Origin: Mixophyes australis
Taxonomy: Eukaryota > Chordata > Amphibia > Anura > Limnodynastidae
DNA: 64,000 bases
Reading direction: 5' to 3'
Assembly (NCBI GenBank): GCA_036250195.1
Contig: JAVHZZ010000005.1
Coordinates: 131,403,199 to 131,467,198, forward strand
In this document: positions 10,903 through 23,521 of the stretch, in pieces
Layout of the letters: each line of letters begins with the position of its first letter
Numbering within the stretch: position 1 is the stretch's first letter
The notes under the pieces: generated by a model
Told to the model about the DNA's origin: nothing
What the model saw: the letters and a program-made list of their open reading frames with translations, nothing else
Databases searched by the model: none
Program-made: the position numbers and the translations under genes

Positions 10903-12202
10903 TACTTTAAGACCGCATCAGGCTCTAGTAAGCTTTAGCGGAGGCATCAGAGGTTACAATTGCTGTATCCATGAATCACGGGATTATGTGAAAATTCCCT
11001 ACCTATATAGTACTGGGGAACGATTCCTGGAAGAGGTAATAGAATTAAGGATTGGTGAGACAAAACGCCGACGAGCGTTTCACTCCGTGGCTTTTTCAAG
11101 ACGCAATGATTCAAAGATTTGACAGCTCTTAAATAGTCATTCAGGTAGGTGTGGTTAAAGCGGACAAAGCCAATCATGAGGGTTTTCCAGGATGGGTGTG
11201 TGTATTCCTACTTAGATCCCCCCGTGATTTTGATTGACAGTCAGATTTACCTATCACAACCGATGTTAGTCCAGAACAGGTCACTCTATTGGTGCAAATA
11301 GACTGTAACGAGTTATCAACGTAAAAGCTGACCTTCCCAGTTGTGCCTCCGTAAACTACTCGTTCTGATTGATGTAATAAAAAGGCAAGATTGATCTAAA
11401 AGTTTGCCGTAGTATATATTTCTACTTATATTGCTTGTCTCCCTGATGAGTTTAGTTGATGATCAAATAGCTTATCGCTTCTGATGTTGATCTAGTACAG
11501 ATTATAAAATATAAGTAGCAAGTCATCAGTATCAGAACTGGACTTCTTAGTTGTTCTCAGTAATATTATAAGCCAACTATAATAATTTAGTGAGTATGCT
11601 GACAAAAAGAACTGGTTGCTAAGGTTATTGGTAGTATATGCATATGTAAATCTAATAGTACTTCTTATATTTTAATGGTAAGTATAACACCCCTATTATA
11701 TAGTAAATTAAATCAAAACATAAAGCAGTCCGTAGCCATTTATGATGCAGAACGTCTAACTAATAATTAATGTAATAATGAATAGTCAGACCATGCTTTT
11801 ATAAATATCATAATTAGATACCTACGCTACAAATACTGTTAACTTGATGAACAGTCAATTCATAAGTTTAATATGTCAATAGACAAAAAAGGTAGGGGCA
11901 TCTGTCCCTTGTAGGAATGCTCCTTTAAAGTTCTGTGAAATAAACTTGAACCTATGTATTCCTTACAAGGGGCACATTGATGTATCCAATTCTGAACAAT
12001 TATAAAGAATAAATAAAAAAAAACAAAAAAACCCTAACAGGATGTCATATAGGAAACATAAAATGGCTACTGAAAATGGCAGTAACTACCTATAGCCTGG
12101 ATTTATTATGTATTAAACTCGGGGAGAAGGGAAAAGTTGTAAACCTATATATAAATTGGTATATATTGATCTTAGTTAAGTAGAAATTAAGTTAGAGACA
12201 TG

Positions 12203-14916
12203 TCATAAAAAAGATGCATAGCTGTTGTAGTCATTGAGCCCATATGGAACCATACATCCCATCTGGAATATCATTTTGGTTTCCTTTTGAAGTAGCTCTT
12301 TTTGTAGATCGCCACCTCTGATACATAAATGAACTCTGACCATTGCAAATGCTTGTAACCCTTTAGGATTGCCATCATGATGTAATAAAAAATGTTTGGC
12401 AAGTGAAGTAAGTGTCTTAAGTTTTTCCTGATCTTTTTTACTGTTTCGTATGTTGTTAATGTGTTCAAGTACTCTCTTTTTGAAAGGTCTGGTGGTCATT
12501 CCTACGTATTTTAAGGAGCACGGACACATAAGACAGTAAACGACCCCTGAAGAGTTACAGTTTAAGAATTCCTGTATTTTCCACTCCTTGCCAAATTTAT
12601 CTTCGAACACTTTAGTCTGTATCATAAATTGACACGCCTTACATGTCCCACACTTATAATAACCCTTCAATCCGTTGGGATTATATTTTTTGTTTTGGTG
12701 AAAGTGGCTGTGGACCAGTTTATCTTTGAGATTTGTTGCTCTATGCCAGCTAAAAGATAAATGATCATCAAGATTTTCCTTAAGATCCTGGTCAGTTAGC
12801 AAAATATGCCAGTGTTTCTGAAAGATATTTTGTAATTGTCGCCATTCAGCACAAAAATTGCCAATCATCCTAATCTTTGGGTTGATCTTGTCAGGATCCC
12901 TTTTAGGATAAATTAATGATTCTCTACTTATATTAGTAACCGATTTATTGGCTTTTTTCAGAATCTTATGACTATATCCTCTGTGTTTAAGCCTTGTCAT
13001 CAATTCAGAGGTTCTTTCAAAGCATATTTGTTGGTTAGAACAATTGCGTTCCCATGTAAGACTGGTGGGAAATGAGAGCTTGTACAATGTAATATAGTGT
13101 TTGTGGCCGTTTTTTTACGAAAAATATCGGTCTCGAGAGTGCCTAACGTCGTTTTACAGATGGTAAGATCAAGGAAATTAATTGAAAAGTCATCAATTTC
13201 AGATGTTAACTTGAGGTTTAGTTTGTTGGAATTCAGTATAGTGGTAAAAGTATGGAATTGGTCAACATCACCATCCCAAAGAATAAAAATATCGTCTATG
13301 TAACGTAACCACATTACAATGTTACTGGTAAACTCATCGTTGGACTCCGTAAAAACGAATTCCTGCTCCCACCAACCTAAGAAAAGATTAGCATAAGTGG
13401 GGGCCCATCGCTGTGCCTCTGATTTGGAGGTAGAATCTCTCACTAAAAACAAAGTAATTTTTAGCAAGAATGAATTCTAAGAGTGTCAGTATAAATTCAT
13501 TAAATTACGTATTGATGTTCATATTAAGGAAGTAACGTACTGCTCCTATACCTTGTTTATGATCAATATTCGTGTAGAGAGATTCTACATCATAGGAAGC
13601 GAGTTTGGTATTTGGGCTAATGGTAATATCTTGAATTTTCGAGAGTACATCCAATGTATTTCTCACATATGATTGTAGACCGATCACATACGATCTTAAG
13701 TGTCGGTCTACGAATCTGCTGGCGTTCTCTGTGAGACCCAGGACACCCGATATAATCGGACACCCTGGGGGATCAGTATAATTTTTGTGAATCTTTGGGA
13801 GGGCGTACATTGTTAGAGTTGTTGGATTCTTTACCATCAAGAAATCATGATCAGATTTACTTATAATACCACTATTAAGTGCTAAGTTAATGATGCGTTG
13901 GTATGAGCTTAAGAAGTTAGCGGTCGGATTGAAAATGAGGTGACGATAGCATAGTGTGTTATTAAGCTGTCGTTGAATTTCACCTATATATTTCTCCAGG
14001 GGCCAAATAACAATATCAGAGGGCTTAATCACCACGTCACTCCAACTGCATATTTCTTTAAGAGCTTGGGATTCCATGGCATTAAGATTTTTAGTAATTA
14101 TAAATCTGCCCTCATTTGATCTAAAAAGCATATCTAAATTTCTTGATACTAGGTCCGTATAGACTCTTATCTGTGGACAAATCTTTGCATCTGGAAAGAA
14201 GGTAGATTTTTTCTTTAAGGGGGCTAAGTCATGTACTTCGGTACTTATGGTAGGAATATTATCACTTGAATCGATTGACTGTAATTCCTCGAGTATATCG
14301 AGTGCTTGGAAATCTTCCTCAGTATCTAATGTGATTGGTAATTGTTTAACATGTTGGTAATTGTTTAACATGCTGCAACTCTTTAGAATCTGTATCAATA
14401 ATAGGTTTATGACTACTGTAAAATTTCTTTAGGAGTAACTTTCTAGATTTAAATCCTTCTCCCACTCAAAACGGTTCATTGTTTGAACCGGTGAAAATGA
14501 GAGACCTTTGCTTAAGAGACTGATGTGATGAGATCCTAGTTCTCTCTGGGAAAGATTTATAACCCTTAATTTCGAGTCTGAGTCCTCTGCCGTCTCTGAC
14601 TCCTGCGATAGCCAACCCCTTCTTGTTTTCCTTTTCTCCTTCCTAGATTGTCTACCCCCACGTCGAATCTTTTTATATTTGATTCCATGGCTAAAGAACC
14701 CCTTCCTAAAAAATTATCACGGGATTCTCTGTCTGAAAATGAGCTTGTGGTAGCTTCATTTTCTGATGAGTCGACTTCCGAAGTAGAGTAGGAAGGGTTA
14801 GCTTTTCTAGATCTATAAGTATTCCATGTGAAGACTTGATTAAGGGTGTAATCTTTTTGATCCCTAGAAAATTTGGACTTTTTCTTCTTTACTATTTGTT
14901 TTTCAAAAAGATCCAA
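12203..14916 (-). pseudogene. Penelope-like RT plus GIY-YIG endonuclease (broken)
   Basis: Minus-strand frames 14566-14916, 13505-14398, 13000-13467 and 12203-13087 together cover one PLE polyprotein. Visible in order: a charged Lys/Ser-rich N-terminal region, the RT blocks YALPKIHK, PPGCPIISG, ASYDVESLYTNI, the catalytic YIDDIF box, then a Cys-rich linker (CGTCKACQ) and the GIY-YIG nuclease (GVVYCLMCPCSLKYVGMTTR with RVLEH). In PLEs the nuclease nicks the target and the RT primes from it. Lesions include a stop at 13505-13507 where the right copy has Glu, and a 10-bp deletion near 13406 that removes part of the GTSCAP block. The catalytic YIDD box is intact. Confidence 0.9.
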
Positions 14917-15024
14917 ATCTTTTTTAAACTTATCAAATGTTTTTTGAAAATGTTAATTTGTATCATACTCCTTCAATTTCTCTCCCAGGGCTTGGATCTC
15001 TTTATTATAACCATCTAAGATAAT

Positions 15025-15240
15025 TTAATCATGTTTGACTAGAATATCTATCAATTTTTCAGAGCATTTGGTAAGGGCAATTTCCCATTCTTTCTTCAAT
15101 TCTAAATTGGCTAGATCAAAGGCCGGATAAATCTTGGGTCTTAGACCCCGAGGTACCATACCATGTTTTAGATAATTTTCAAACATAATCCTATTCCAGT
15201 GGGTTTTAGTTTGTTTATAAATAATCGATTTGAGCTCCAA
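15025..15240 (-). pseudogene. N-terminal piece of the left Penelope-like ORF
   Basis: A 71-codon minus-strand frame (ELKSIIYKQTKTHWNR...) leads into ECSEKLIDILVKHD-like sequence that the right copy also encodes at its truncated start (16045-16095). It is therefore the upstream part of the same PLE reading frame, present only in the left copy. The two halves are separated by a stop. Confidence 0.7.
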
Positions 15241-15340
15241 TAGATAATCTGCCCAGTCTTTATCTTGGTCAGGATTGGTTTCTAGAAAGTTAACATCACT
15301 TTTACTTAGTAATTTTTCCTGAAACGAGTTTAAGTCGTGA

Positions 15341-16044
15341 CAAATGCTAAAAAAAAGTCATGTTGAAAACGTATATTAATAGTATCTTTCCAAATAATCA
15401 ATGTCAAAGTAAATTTTACTGAAACTAACAGAAATACATATGAATTCACATATAATACTAAATATATAGAACCAATGTATTATAAAGGCCTGTAGTATTA
15501 CTCAGGACCTGTACTTTTAAGAAGATGAAATTTATCCTAGTTTTAGCAGAAAAACAAGTTATGTAATATTACTAATGAGACACAGGTTTTTAGTAATTTT
15601 CCATTGTTGCACACTTCAGGAGAAAAACAGATTAGATCATGGTCATATGATTTGTATTGAGCAACCATTTCCGGATATGTCCATATGCTGACCATCCAAT
15701 AGAACATGTTATTTTAATGATAAAGTGCCAGTAGTGATGTAAACTGGGAAGGTGTGTTTTAAAGTAAGAAGGAGTTTCTCCTATAAAAGAATACGTTGAA
15801 CAGATATAGGGGGTCAATTGGCATTTTTGAGACCCTGGATGTACTGCTTCATCCAGTATGGCTGTATCTATGTATTATATCTTTTTAATAAATTATAGAA
15901 ATATTTTATTTTGGAAACCTGCTCATCTCATTTATTACTTAAAGAGACGGAAAGAAAATAACTTAGACTTAGAAAAAATTAGAAATATATATTTTATAAA
16001 CAACTATCTGAGACAATAATTTAGATATATCACCTGTGCCGGCA
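15341..16044. other. Spacer between the two inverted-repeat arms
   Basis: AT-rich DNA without a long open frame and without a match in either arm. It sits between the divergent 5' ends of the two Penelope-like copies. No promoter can be assigned. Confidence 0.5.
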
Positions 16045-19000
16045 TTACCAAATGCTCTGAAAAATTGATAGATATTCTAGTCAAACATGATCAAATTATC
16101 TTAGTTGGTTATAATAAAGAGATCCAAGCCCTGGGAGAGAAATTGAAGGAGTATGATATAAATGAACATTTTGAAAAAACATATGATAAGTTTAAAAAAG
16201 ATTTGGATCTTTTTGAAAAACAAATAGTAGAGAAGAAAAAGTCCAAATTTTCTAGGGATCAAAAAGATTACACCCTTAATCAAGTCTTCACATGGAATAC
16301 TTATATATCTAGAAAAGCTAACCCTTCCTACTCTACTTCGGAAGTCGACTCATCAGAAAATGAAGCTACCACAAGCTCATTTTCAGACAGAGAATCCCGT
16401 GATAATTTTTTAGGAAGGGGTTCTTTAGCCATGGAATCAAATATAAAAAGATTTGACGTGGGGGGAGACAATCGAGGAAGGAGAAGAGGAAAACAAGAAG
16501 GGGTTGGCTATCGCAGGAGTCAGAGACGGCAGAGGACTCAGACTCGAAATTAAGGGTTATAAATCTTTCCCAGAGAGAACTAGGATCTCATCACATCAGT
16601 CTCTTAAGCAAAGGTCTCTCATTTTCACCGGTTCAAACAATGAACCGTTTTGAGTGGGAGAAGGATTTAAATCTCCTTTCTAGAAAGTTACTCCTAAAGA
16701 AATTTTACAGTAGTCATAAACCTATTATTGATACAGATTCTAAAGAGTTGCAGTATGTTAAACAATAACCAATCACATTAGATACTGAGGAAGATTTCCA
16801 AGCACTCGATATACTCGAGGAATTACAGTCAATTGATTCAAGTGATAATATTCCTACCATAAGTACCGAAGTACATGACTTAGCCCCCTTAAAGAAAAAA
16901 TCTACCTTCTTTCCAGATGCAAAGATTTGTCCACAGATAAGAGTCTATACGTACCTAGTATCAAGAGATTTAGATATGCTTTTTAGATCAAATGAGGGCA
17001 GATTTATAATTACTAAAAATCTTAATGCCATGGAATCCCAAGCTCTTAAAGAAATATGCAGTTGGAGTGACGAGGTGATTAAGACCTCTGATAAGAGGGG
17101 CAATATTGTTATTTGGCCCCTGGAGAAATATATAGGTGAAATTCAACGACAGCTTAATAACACACTATGCTATCGTCACCTCATTTTCAATCCGACCGCT
17201 AATTTCTTAAGCTCATACCAATGCATCATTAACTCAGCACTTAATAGTGGTATTATTAGTAAATCTGATCATGATTTCTAGATGGTAAAGAATCCAACAA
17301 CTCCAACAATGTACGCCCTCCCAAAGATTCACAAAAATGATACTGATCCCCCAGGGCGTCCAATTATATCAGGTGTCCTGGGTCTCACAGAGAATGCCAG
17401 CAGATCCGTAGACCGACACTTAAGATAGTATGTGATCGGTCTACAATCATATGTGAGAGATTCATTGGATGTACTCTCGAAAATTCAAGATATTACCATT
17501 AGCCCAAATACCAAATTCGCTTCCTATGACGTAGAATCTCTCTACACGAATATTGATCATAAACAAGGTATTGGAGCAGTACGTTACTTCCTTAATATGA
17601 ACATCAATACGGAATTTAATGAATTTATACTGACACTCTTAGAATTCATTTTTACTAAAAATTACTTTGTTTTTAATGAGAGATTCTACCTCCAAATCAG
17701 AGGCACAGCGATGGGCACATCCTGTGCCCCCACTTATGCTAATCTTTTCTTAGGTTGGTGGGAGCAGGAATTCGTTTTTACGGAGTCCAACAATGAGTTT
17801 ACCAGTAACATTGTAATGTGGTTACGTTACATAGACGATATTTTTATTTTTTGGGATGGTGATGTTGACCAATTCCATACTTTTAGCACTATACTGAATT
17901 CCAACAAACTAAACCTCAAGTTAACATCTGAAATTGATGACTTTTCAATTAATTTCCTTGATCTTACCATGTGTAAAACGACGTTAGGCACTCTGGAGAC
18001 CGATATTTTTCGTAAAAAAACGGCCACAAACACTATATTACATTGTACAAGTTCTCATTTCCCACCAGTCTTACATGGGATTCCAAAAGGTGAACTCCTA
18101 CGGACTAAACGCAATTGTTCTAAGAAACAAATATGCTTTTAAAGAACCTCTGAATTGATGACAAGGCTTAAACACAGAGGATATAGTCATAAGATTCTGG
18201 AAAAAAGCCAATAAATCGGTTATTAATATAAGTAGAGAATCATTAATTTATCCTAAAAGGGATCCTGACAAGATCAACCTAAAGATTAGGATGATTGGCA
18301 CTTTTTGTGCTGAATGGCGACAATTACAAAATATCTTTCAGAAACACTGGCATATTTTGCTAACTGACCAGGATCTTAAGGAAAATCTTGATGATCATTT
18401 ATCTTTTAGCTGGCGTAGAGCAACAAATCTCAAAGATAAACTGGTCCACAGCCACTTTCACCAAAACAAAAAATATAATCCCAATGGATTGAAGGGTTAT
18501 TATAAGTGTGGGACATGTAAGGCGTGTCAATTTATGATACAGACTAAAGTGTTCAAAGATAAATTTGGCAAGGAGTGGAAAATACAGGAATTCTTAAACT
18601 GTAACTCTTCAGGGGTCGTTTACTGTCTTATCTGTCCGTGCTCCTTAAAATACGTAGGAATGACCACCAGACCTTTCAAAAAGAGAGTACTTGAACACAT
18701 TAACAACATACGAAACAGTAAAAAAAGATCAGGAAAAACTTAAGACACTTACTTCAGTTGCCAAACATTTTTTATTACATCATGATGGCAATCCTAAAGG
18801 GTTACAAGCATTTGCAATGGTCAGAGTTCATTTAGGTATCAGAGGTGGCGATCTACAAAAAGAGCTACTTCAAAAGGAAACCGAAATGATATTCCAGATG
18901 GGATGTATGGTTCCATACGGGCTCAATGACTACAACAGCTATGCATCTTTTTTATGACATGTCTCCAACTTAATTTCTACTCAACTAAGATCCATATATA

Positions 19001-20570
19001 CCAATTTATATATAGGTTTACAACTTTTCCCTTCTCCCCGAGTTTAATACATAATAAATCCAGGCTATAGGTAGTTACTTCCATTTTCAGTAGCCATTTT
19101 ATGTTTCCTATATGACATCCTGTTAGGGTTTTTTTGTTTTTTTTTATTTATTCTTTATAATTGTTCAGAATTGGATACATCAATGTGCCCCTTGTAAGGA
19201 AAACATAGGTTCAAGTTTATTTCACAGAACTTTAAAGGAGCCTTCTTACAAGGAACAGATGCCCCTACCTTTTTTGTCTATTGACATATTAAACTTATGA
19301 ATTGACTGTTCATCAAGTTAACAGTATTTGTAGCGTAGGTATATAATTATGATATTTATAAAAGCATGGTCTGACTATTCATTATTACATTAATTATTAG
19401 TTAGACGTTCTGCATCATAAATGGCTACGGACTGCTTTAATTTATATGGCTTATAATATTACTGAGAACAACTAAGAAGTCCAGTTCTGATACTGATGAT
19501 TTGCTACTTATATCTTATAATCTGTACTAGATCAACATCAGAAGCGATAAGCTATTTGATCATCAACTAAACTCATCAGGGGAGACAAGCAATATAAGTA
19601 GGAATATATACTACGGCAAACTTTTAGATCAATCTTGCCTTTTTATTACATCAATCAGAACGAGTAGTTTACGGAGGCACAACTGGGAAGGTCAGCTTTT
19701 ACGTCGATAACTCGTTACAGTCTATTTGCACCAATAGAGTGACCTGTTCTGGACTAACATCGGTTGTGATAGGTAAATCTGACTGTCAATCAAAATCACG
19801 GGGGGATCTAAGTAGGAATACACACACCCATCACGGAAAACCCTCATGATTGGCTTTGTCCGCTTTAACCACACCTACCTGAATGACTATTTAAGAGCTG
19901 TCAAATCTTTGAATCATTGCGTCTTGAAAAAGCCAGGAATCGCTCCCCAGTTCTATATAGGTAGGGAATTTTCACATAATCCCGCGATTCCTGGATACAG
20001 CATTTGTAACCTCTGATGCCTCCGCTAAAGCTTACTAGAGCCTGATGCGGTCTTAAAGTACCTAGTGGGATTTTTATATAGCTCCCATCGGGAACCTCTC
20101 CGTGATACATTTTGGCTTGTTAGCCCGTGGGAGGCTTTATTTTATTAATCCCGCTATGTTACTCTGTATATTATTGTAAGGGGCACTGCAGATTCGGGTT
20201 ATCTGGCGATGTCTTATACATCAAGATCGCTATTTAAACCCGGGAATACAACATTCTAAATATTACTATCAGCATACAGTGCCTCTTTAATTACAGGCAA
20301 CAGAGTTTTCTCACATACTATATGCAATAGATACAATTATCAGTGCTAATTCAGCCTACTATTGAATATTTATTAGGATATAGGTGAGACTTTGCAAAAA
20401 ACCTCCTCCCTATTTTTTGCAATTTTAAACCACAGTTCACTATATTTTTTATTATTTCGCTCATCTACTTTCCATTTTAATCATACTTAATAAAAATTAA
20501 ATTTTAAATAAGCACCCACGGAGTGCCGCAAATTACACTGTCTTTCATTCCCTTCTCTACTCTTTATATT
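16045..20570. repeat. Right arm of the giant inverted repeat
   Basis: Reverse complement of 9058-15075. It lacks the LINE found in the left arm: rc of 20045-20075 reads ctaggtactttaagaccgc without interruption, giving the pre-insertion sequence. The outer edge is ...ctctactctttatat at about 20570, and the inner edge is taccaaatgctctg at 16045. Confidence 0.9.
16065..18957 (+). pseudogene. Penelope-like RT plus GIY-YIG endonuclease, right copy (broken)
   Basis: Plus-strand frames 16065-16553, 16976-17281, 17432-18142, 18291-18743 and 18691-18957 represent the same PLE polyprotein as the left copy. The RT part keeps GTAMGTSCAPTYANLF and YIDDIF, and the C-terminal part keeps the Cys-rich linker and the GIY-YIG block YCLICPCSLKYVGMTTR. 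Lesions differ from the left copy: a TAG at 17279-17281 where the left copy encodes Leu, frameshifts near 16770 and 18130-18290, and one near 18720. The element begins within the coding region and is 5' truncated at 16045. Confidence 0.9.
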
Positions 20571-20817
20571 TAATTGTTACAGTGTTGGGTGCACCCCCCG
20601 ATTAGAGTTTCTCTTCGGGTTAACAAGTGATTATTATACTCAGTGCTTATATTATTCTACCTAGTGCGGTTTTCTACCCAAGTTGGTTTCGTTTAGATCA
20701 ATTTGGGCTGTAGTTGATAGTGGAGCACTGTAGAAATTTCATAAATTATATATTCATTCAATTTATCAATAGACAGAGCTCTTCATCTTTGCCAACTGTT
20801 AAACTCCTGAGACACCT
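20571..20817. other. No feature recognised
   Basis: Sequence outside the inverted repeat with a ggtgcaccccccgatt stretch. It has no counterpart at the left outer edge (upstream of 9058). Confidence 0.4.
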
Positions 20818-20986
20818 AGGGGTAAATTTAGCACCCTGCCGGTTTGAAAAAGTGGAGATGTTGCCTATATCAACCAATCAAACTCTAGCTGTCATTTTGT
20901 AGACCGTGCTAAATACATGATAACTAGAATCTGCTTGGTTGCTATACTCCAATTTTTCAAACCCCCAGCTTGTAAAATTTACCCCC
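20818..20986. mobile_element. Palindromic MITE, copy 1
   Basis: Ends are ggggtaaatttagcaccctg and (reverse complement) gggggtaaattttacaag, and the interior is symmetrical: gtttgaaaaagtggagatg...tgcctatatcaacca against ggttgctatactccaatttttcaaac. The same family is present at 53580-53757. The superfamily is not assigned. Confidence 0.8.
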
Positions 20987-21097
20987 TTGTCTTGCGCTGT
21001 CTGGAATATGACATTGATAATGAGTTAGCAGACCTAACCTTTTGTTGTACGGTGCTGGCGCCGTACATTAATCTCATTAACACCCCTTGTCCTTCTC

Positions 21098-21560
21098 ATG
21101 TTTGGCAGATTATCAAGCATAGAGGGCCTCATAGATAAATCTTTGGCTCCCTCCACCATGAGTGCTTGCCATGCGGCTTGGCAAGAGTGGGTCGATTTGT
21201 GGGGTTGCTGGGACACTGTAACCCAGGTCAGAGTCAGGACATGTTGGCTGTTATCCAGACACCAGGAGGGCTTATCAAAAACATCCATGTCTGCCACTCT
21301 GACGGGCATCTCATTCATGGCAAGAATTCACGGGATGGAGGACCTTACTAAAAGTTTTCTGATTTCCAAAGCCTTTACGGGGTGGGCGAGGAAGCAACCT
21401 GTGTGAAGATACTAGAAGACTGGTTGATGTTTAGCATTTTACGCCAGATAGTGGTCACTCTTGAGTCAATCTCTGCCAATGCCTGTAAAGTTCTATTGTT
21501 TAGCAATGCATTCTCTTTAGCTTTTTCTGCACTTTTAGAGCCGCTCTTTATTGCACCCAT
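21098..21560 (+). pseudogene. Tyrosine recombinase of a second YR retrotransposon
   Basis: A plus-strand frame at 21098-21406 has a SAM-like core-binding segment (LAPSTMSACHAAWQEWVD) and then the start of the catalytic domain (FMARIHGMEDLTKSFLISKAFTGWARKQP). A frame change continues into 21420-21560 with the stretch preceding the first catalytic Arg. The rest of the catalytic domain is deleted or unreadable. Similarity is to Ngaro/DIRS-type recombinases, as for the minus-strand remnant at 7328-7712, but the two differ enough to be separate families. Confidence 0.7.
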
Positions 21561-21908
21561 TCCTTTTGGATTGGGGCAGCTACTGTTGCTGCCTTGGACA
21601 GCTATTCCATGGCATTGAGTAAGAACTTAGGCAGATGAAAATCTGATGCCTAGAAGAAATATATCAGACCCAATAGGTAGTGTTGCAACCCTACTTTCCT
21701 CAATAACCCAGGGCTTTACTGCTTATCATTTTTAGTGAAGGCATGAGGAAATTTTTCCTATTTTTTTCCCCAGACCAAGGCCTGATTAGTTACGTGCCTC
21801 TATGGTTTTTATGGTTTTTTTTTTGCCATCATACGGGTCACAACTCCCCTTCTTCTCCCCCTCTCATCACCCTCATATCCATATTTCCATGGTCAATTCA
21901 AGTGTATT

Positions 21909-22490
21909 TTGCTACTGTTGAGGTTTCATACAGGGACATTTTTTTCATCAGGTTTGCCCAAACAGCAGATTCACATTGGGGTGGTAGGGATTTCATTTGT
22001 GTTCTGGGCATCCAGACATCATATGGCCCATGACTGTTCCACTTTGTGCTGCCCTGTGGAGCTTCATTGGTGGGGTAAGAGGGCTTTATGCTGGCCGGCT
22101 TTTATGCCTTTTCTAGCTTCACAGATAAAATTGAGGGGTCCTCCCAACATACTTGTTCATCTTAGAGGTAACTATTTAGGGATAGGGAAGTGGTTCCATT
22201 TGTTAATTTCCATAAGGAAAGATTTTATAGGCTGCAGACTAGATGGCCAGTGGTTAAGTTGTGCTGGTCGGGCGTCATTCCCCGAATTCGCTGGAGGGGT
22301 AGTAATCCTTCCCACATTATGATGAGTATGCTCATAAAAACTGAATAGAAGCACAATGCCATTAGGTTGCTAGGGGGTATAGTGATTAACCACCCGTTAA
22401 TTACGGGGGAACAGGTGCACTTGTTTACAATGGATGGAGTTCATCTCACTGTCGAGGGGTTGTGGCTGTTTCTAGAACAGATTTATTGGT
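21909..22490 (+). pseudogene. SGNH-hydrolase-like domain of the second YR retrotransposon
   Basis: In plus-strand 21909-22322 the stretch FVFWASRHHMAHD resembles the GHSFVFWA nucleophile block, though the sequence before it is frame-shifted. WGKRALCWPAFMPFL and PPNILVHLRGNYLGIG correspond to the block that normally reads HLGGNDLG, here with the Asn-Asp pair lost (RGNYLG). The C-terminal block DGVHLTVEG is at about 22435-22465 in another frame. The order recombinase then SGNH domain matches the left remnant. The domain is catalytically degraded. Confidence 0.72.
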
Positions 22491-22949
22491 GGTTAAAGGG
22501 TTTGCTAAGGTCTTTTGGTGGCAGTCTTTTGGCGGTAGTCTGTTAAAGTACCACAGCGTTGGCAAGAAAGCATTGCAGTCAATACATACGGTGCTTCCGT
22601 TGATTGGCCGCAGGTCACTGCTCACCTTCCAAGTAACGGTGGCTCTTGGTCCATTAGAGTGGGGGACCCATTGACCTGTTTTGTGTGGGATCGTCATTGT
22701 GAGTCTAGAGGATTAGTAGTCAGTATCATGTCAGATTAAGCACTGGCCATTTGATTTCAGGGCCATTTGCCCATCCACTCATTTGGTTCTAGTGTTAGTT
22801 TGTTTAGCTAAACACGCAATTTGCTTTCTACGCCACTATTTTGTTTTAATTAAACTGTGACATTATTTGCCAAATTTACATTGCTGTCTGTGTCTTATTT
22901 TATTGGGTACAGTAATATGTTTTAACAGTTTTTAACATTGTTAATAAAT

Positions 22950-23118
22950 AACGATGGCGCTCAACTCCAATAAGGACAAGAGCAGCTATTACCAGAAGGG
23001 AATATCCTGTCCCTCTAAAGGTCTAAACATAAGTTAAGTGATGTAATGCACTCAATTGTCTTAGTACTAGGTGTAGATATTCCTACCATGAAGGATGTTG
23101 CAAATGATAAGTTATAAC
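22950..23118 (+). pseudogene. YR-retrotransposon coding fragment, plus copy
   Basis: A short plus-strand segment reads SDVMHSIVLVLGVDIPTMKDVANDK. The same peptide is encoded on the minus strand at 24570-24665. It lies downstream of the SGNH domain on the same strand and may be the gag-like ORF1 of a neighbouring YR element; I do not recognise the family. Confidence 0.5.
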
Positions 23119-23521
23119 AACTGTGGCAGGAGCCCGCTACTGCAGAAGCACATGCGTACAACTTCTTCCTTTTTATGGTTCTTTATTGTCAGGATGGTAA
23201 TAAATGTTTTGACACCGTATACTTTCACAGCAATTATGGAGACCCTAAACGCTTGCTATACATAGACCAGCTCTCTCTCAAGACTAGCCAACTACCCCAG
23301 CGTTAGTCTCTCCGAACAATGAAACAAGCAGGGTTTTATACCTGACACTCCTCCCACAGGCCTAGCTTGATGGACAGGTGACACACCCAACTTCTCTTTA
23401 AAAGGAAACGCCCACCCCTGGCTCTGTTTAGACTATCAGACCCACCCTGTCTGTTTGCTGAGAGGAAGCAGCTTTTAAATCATGTAAGTAAATCAATTTT
23501 AAACTACACATATGTTTTTAC

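Larger units (their letters stand above)
9058..15075. repeat. Left arm of a giant inverted repeat (Penelope-like)
   Basis: From atataaagagtagagaag (9058) to the block ending at 15075 (caatttttcagagcatttgg and beyond), this arm is the reverse complement of 16045-20570, allowing for indels. Differences include a 1.33-kb LINE at 9569-10902, about 140 bp present here at about 11575-11720 but not in the right arm, and about 70 bp at about 11030-11095 absent from the right arm. Confidence 0.9.
10903..15340 (-). mobile_element. Penelope-like element, left copy
   Basis: Minus-strand PLE with RT and GIY-YIG coding at 12203-14916, a further N-terminal coding piece at 15025-15240, and a long non-coding 3' part continuing to 9058 across the LINE. 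It reaches farther 5' than the right copy, to about 15340. The noncoding tail contains an acgagcgtttcactccgtgg-like block similar to the conserved motif in the Penelope-like remnant at 31570-31640. Confidence 0.82.
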
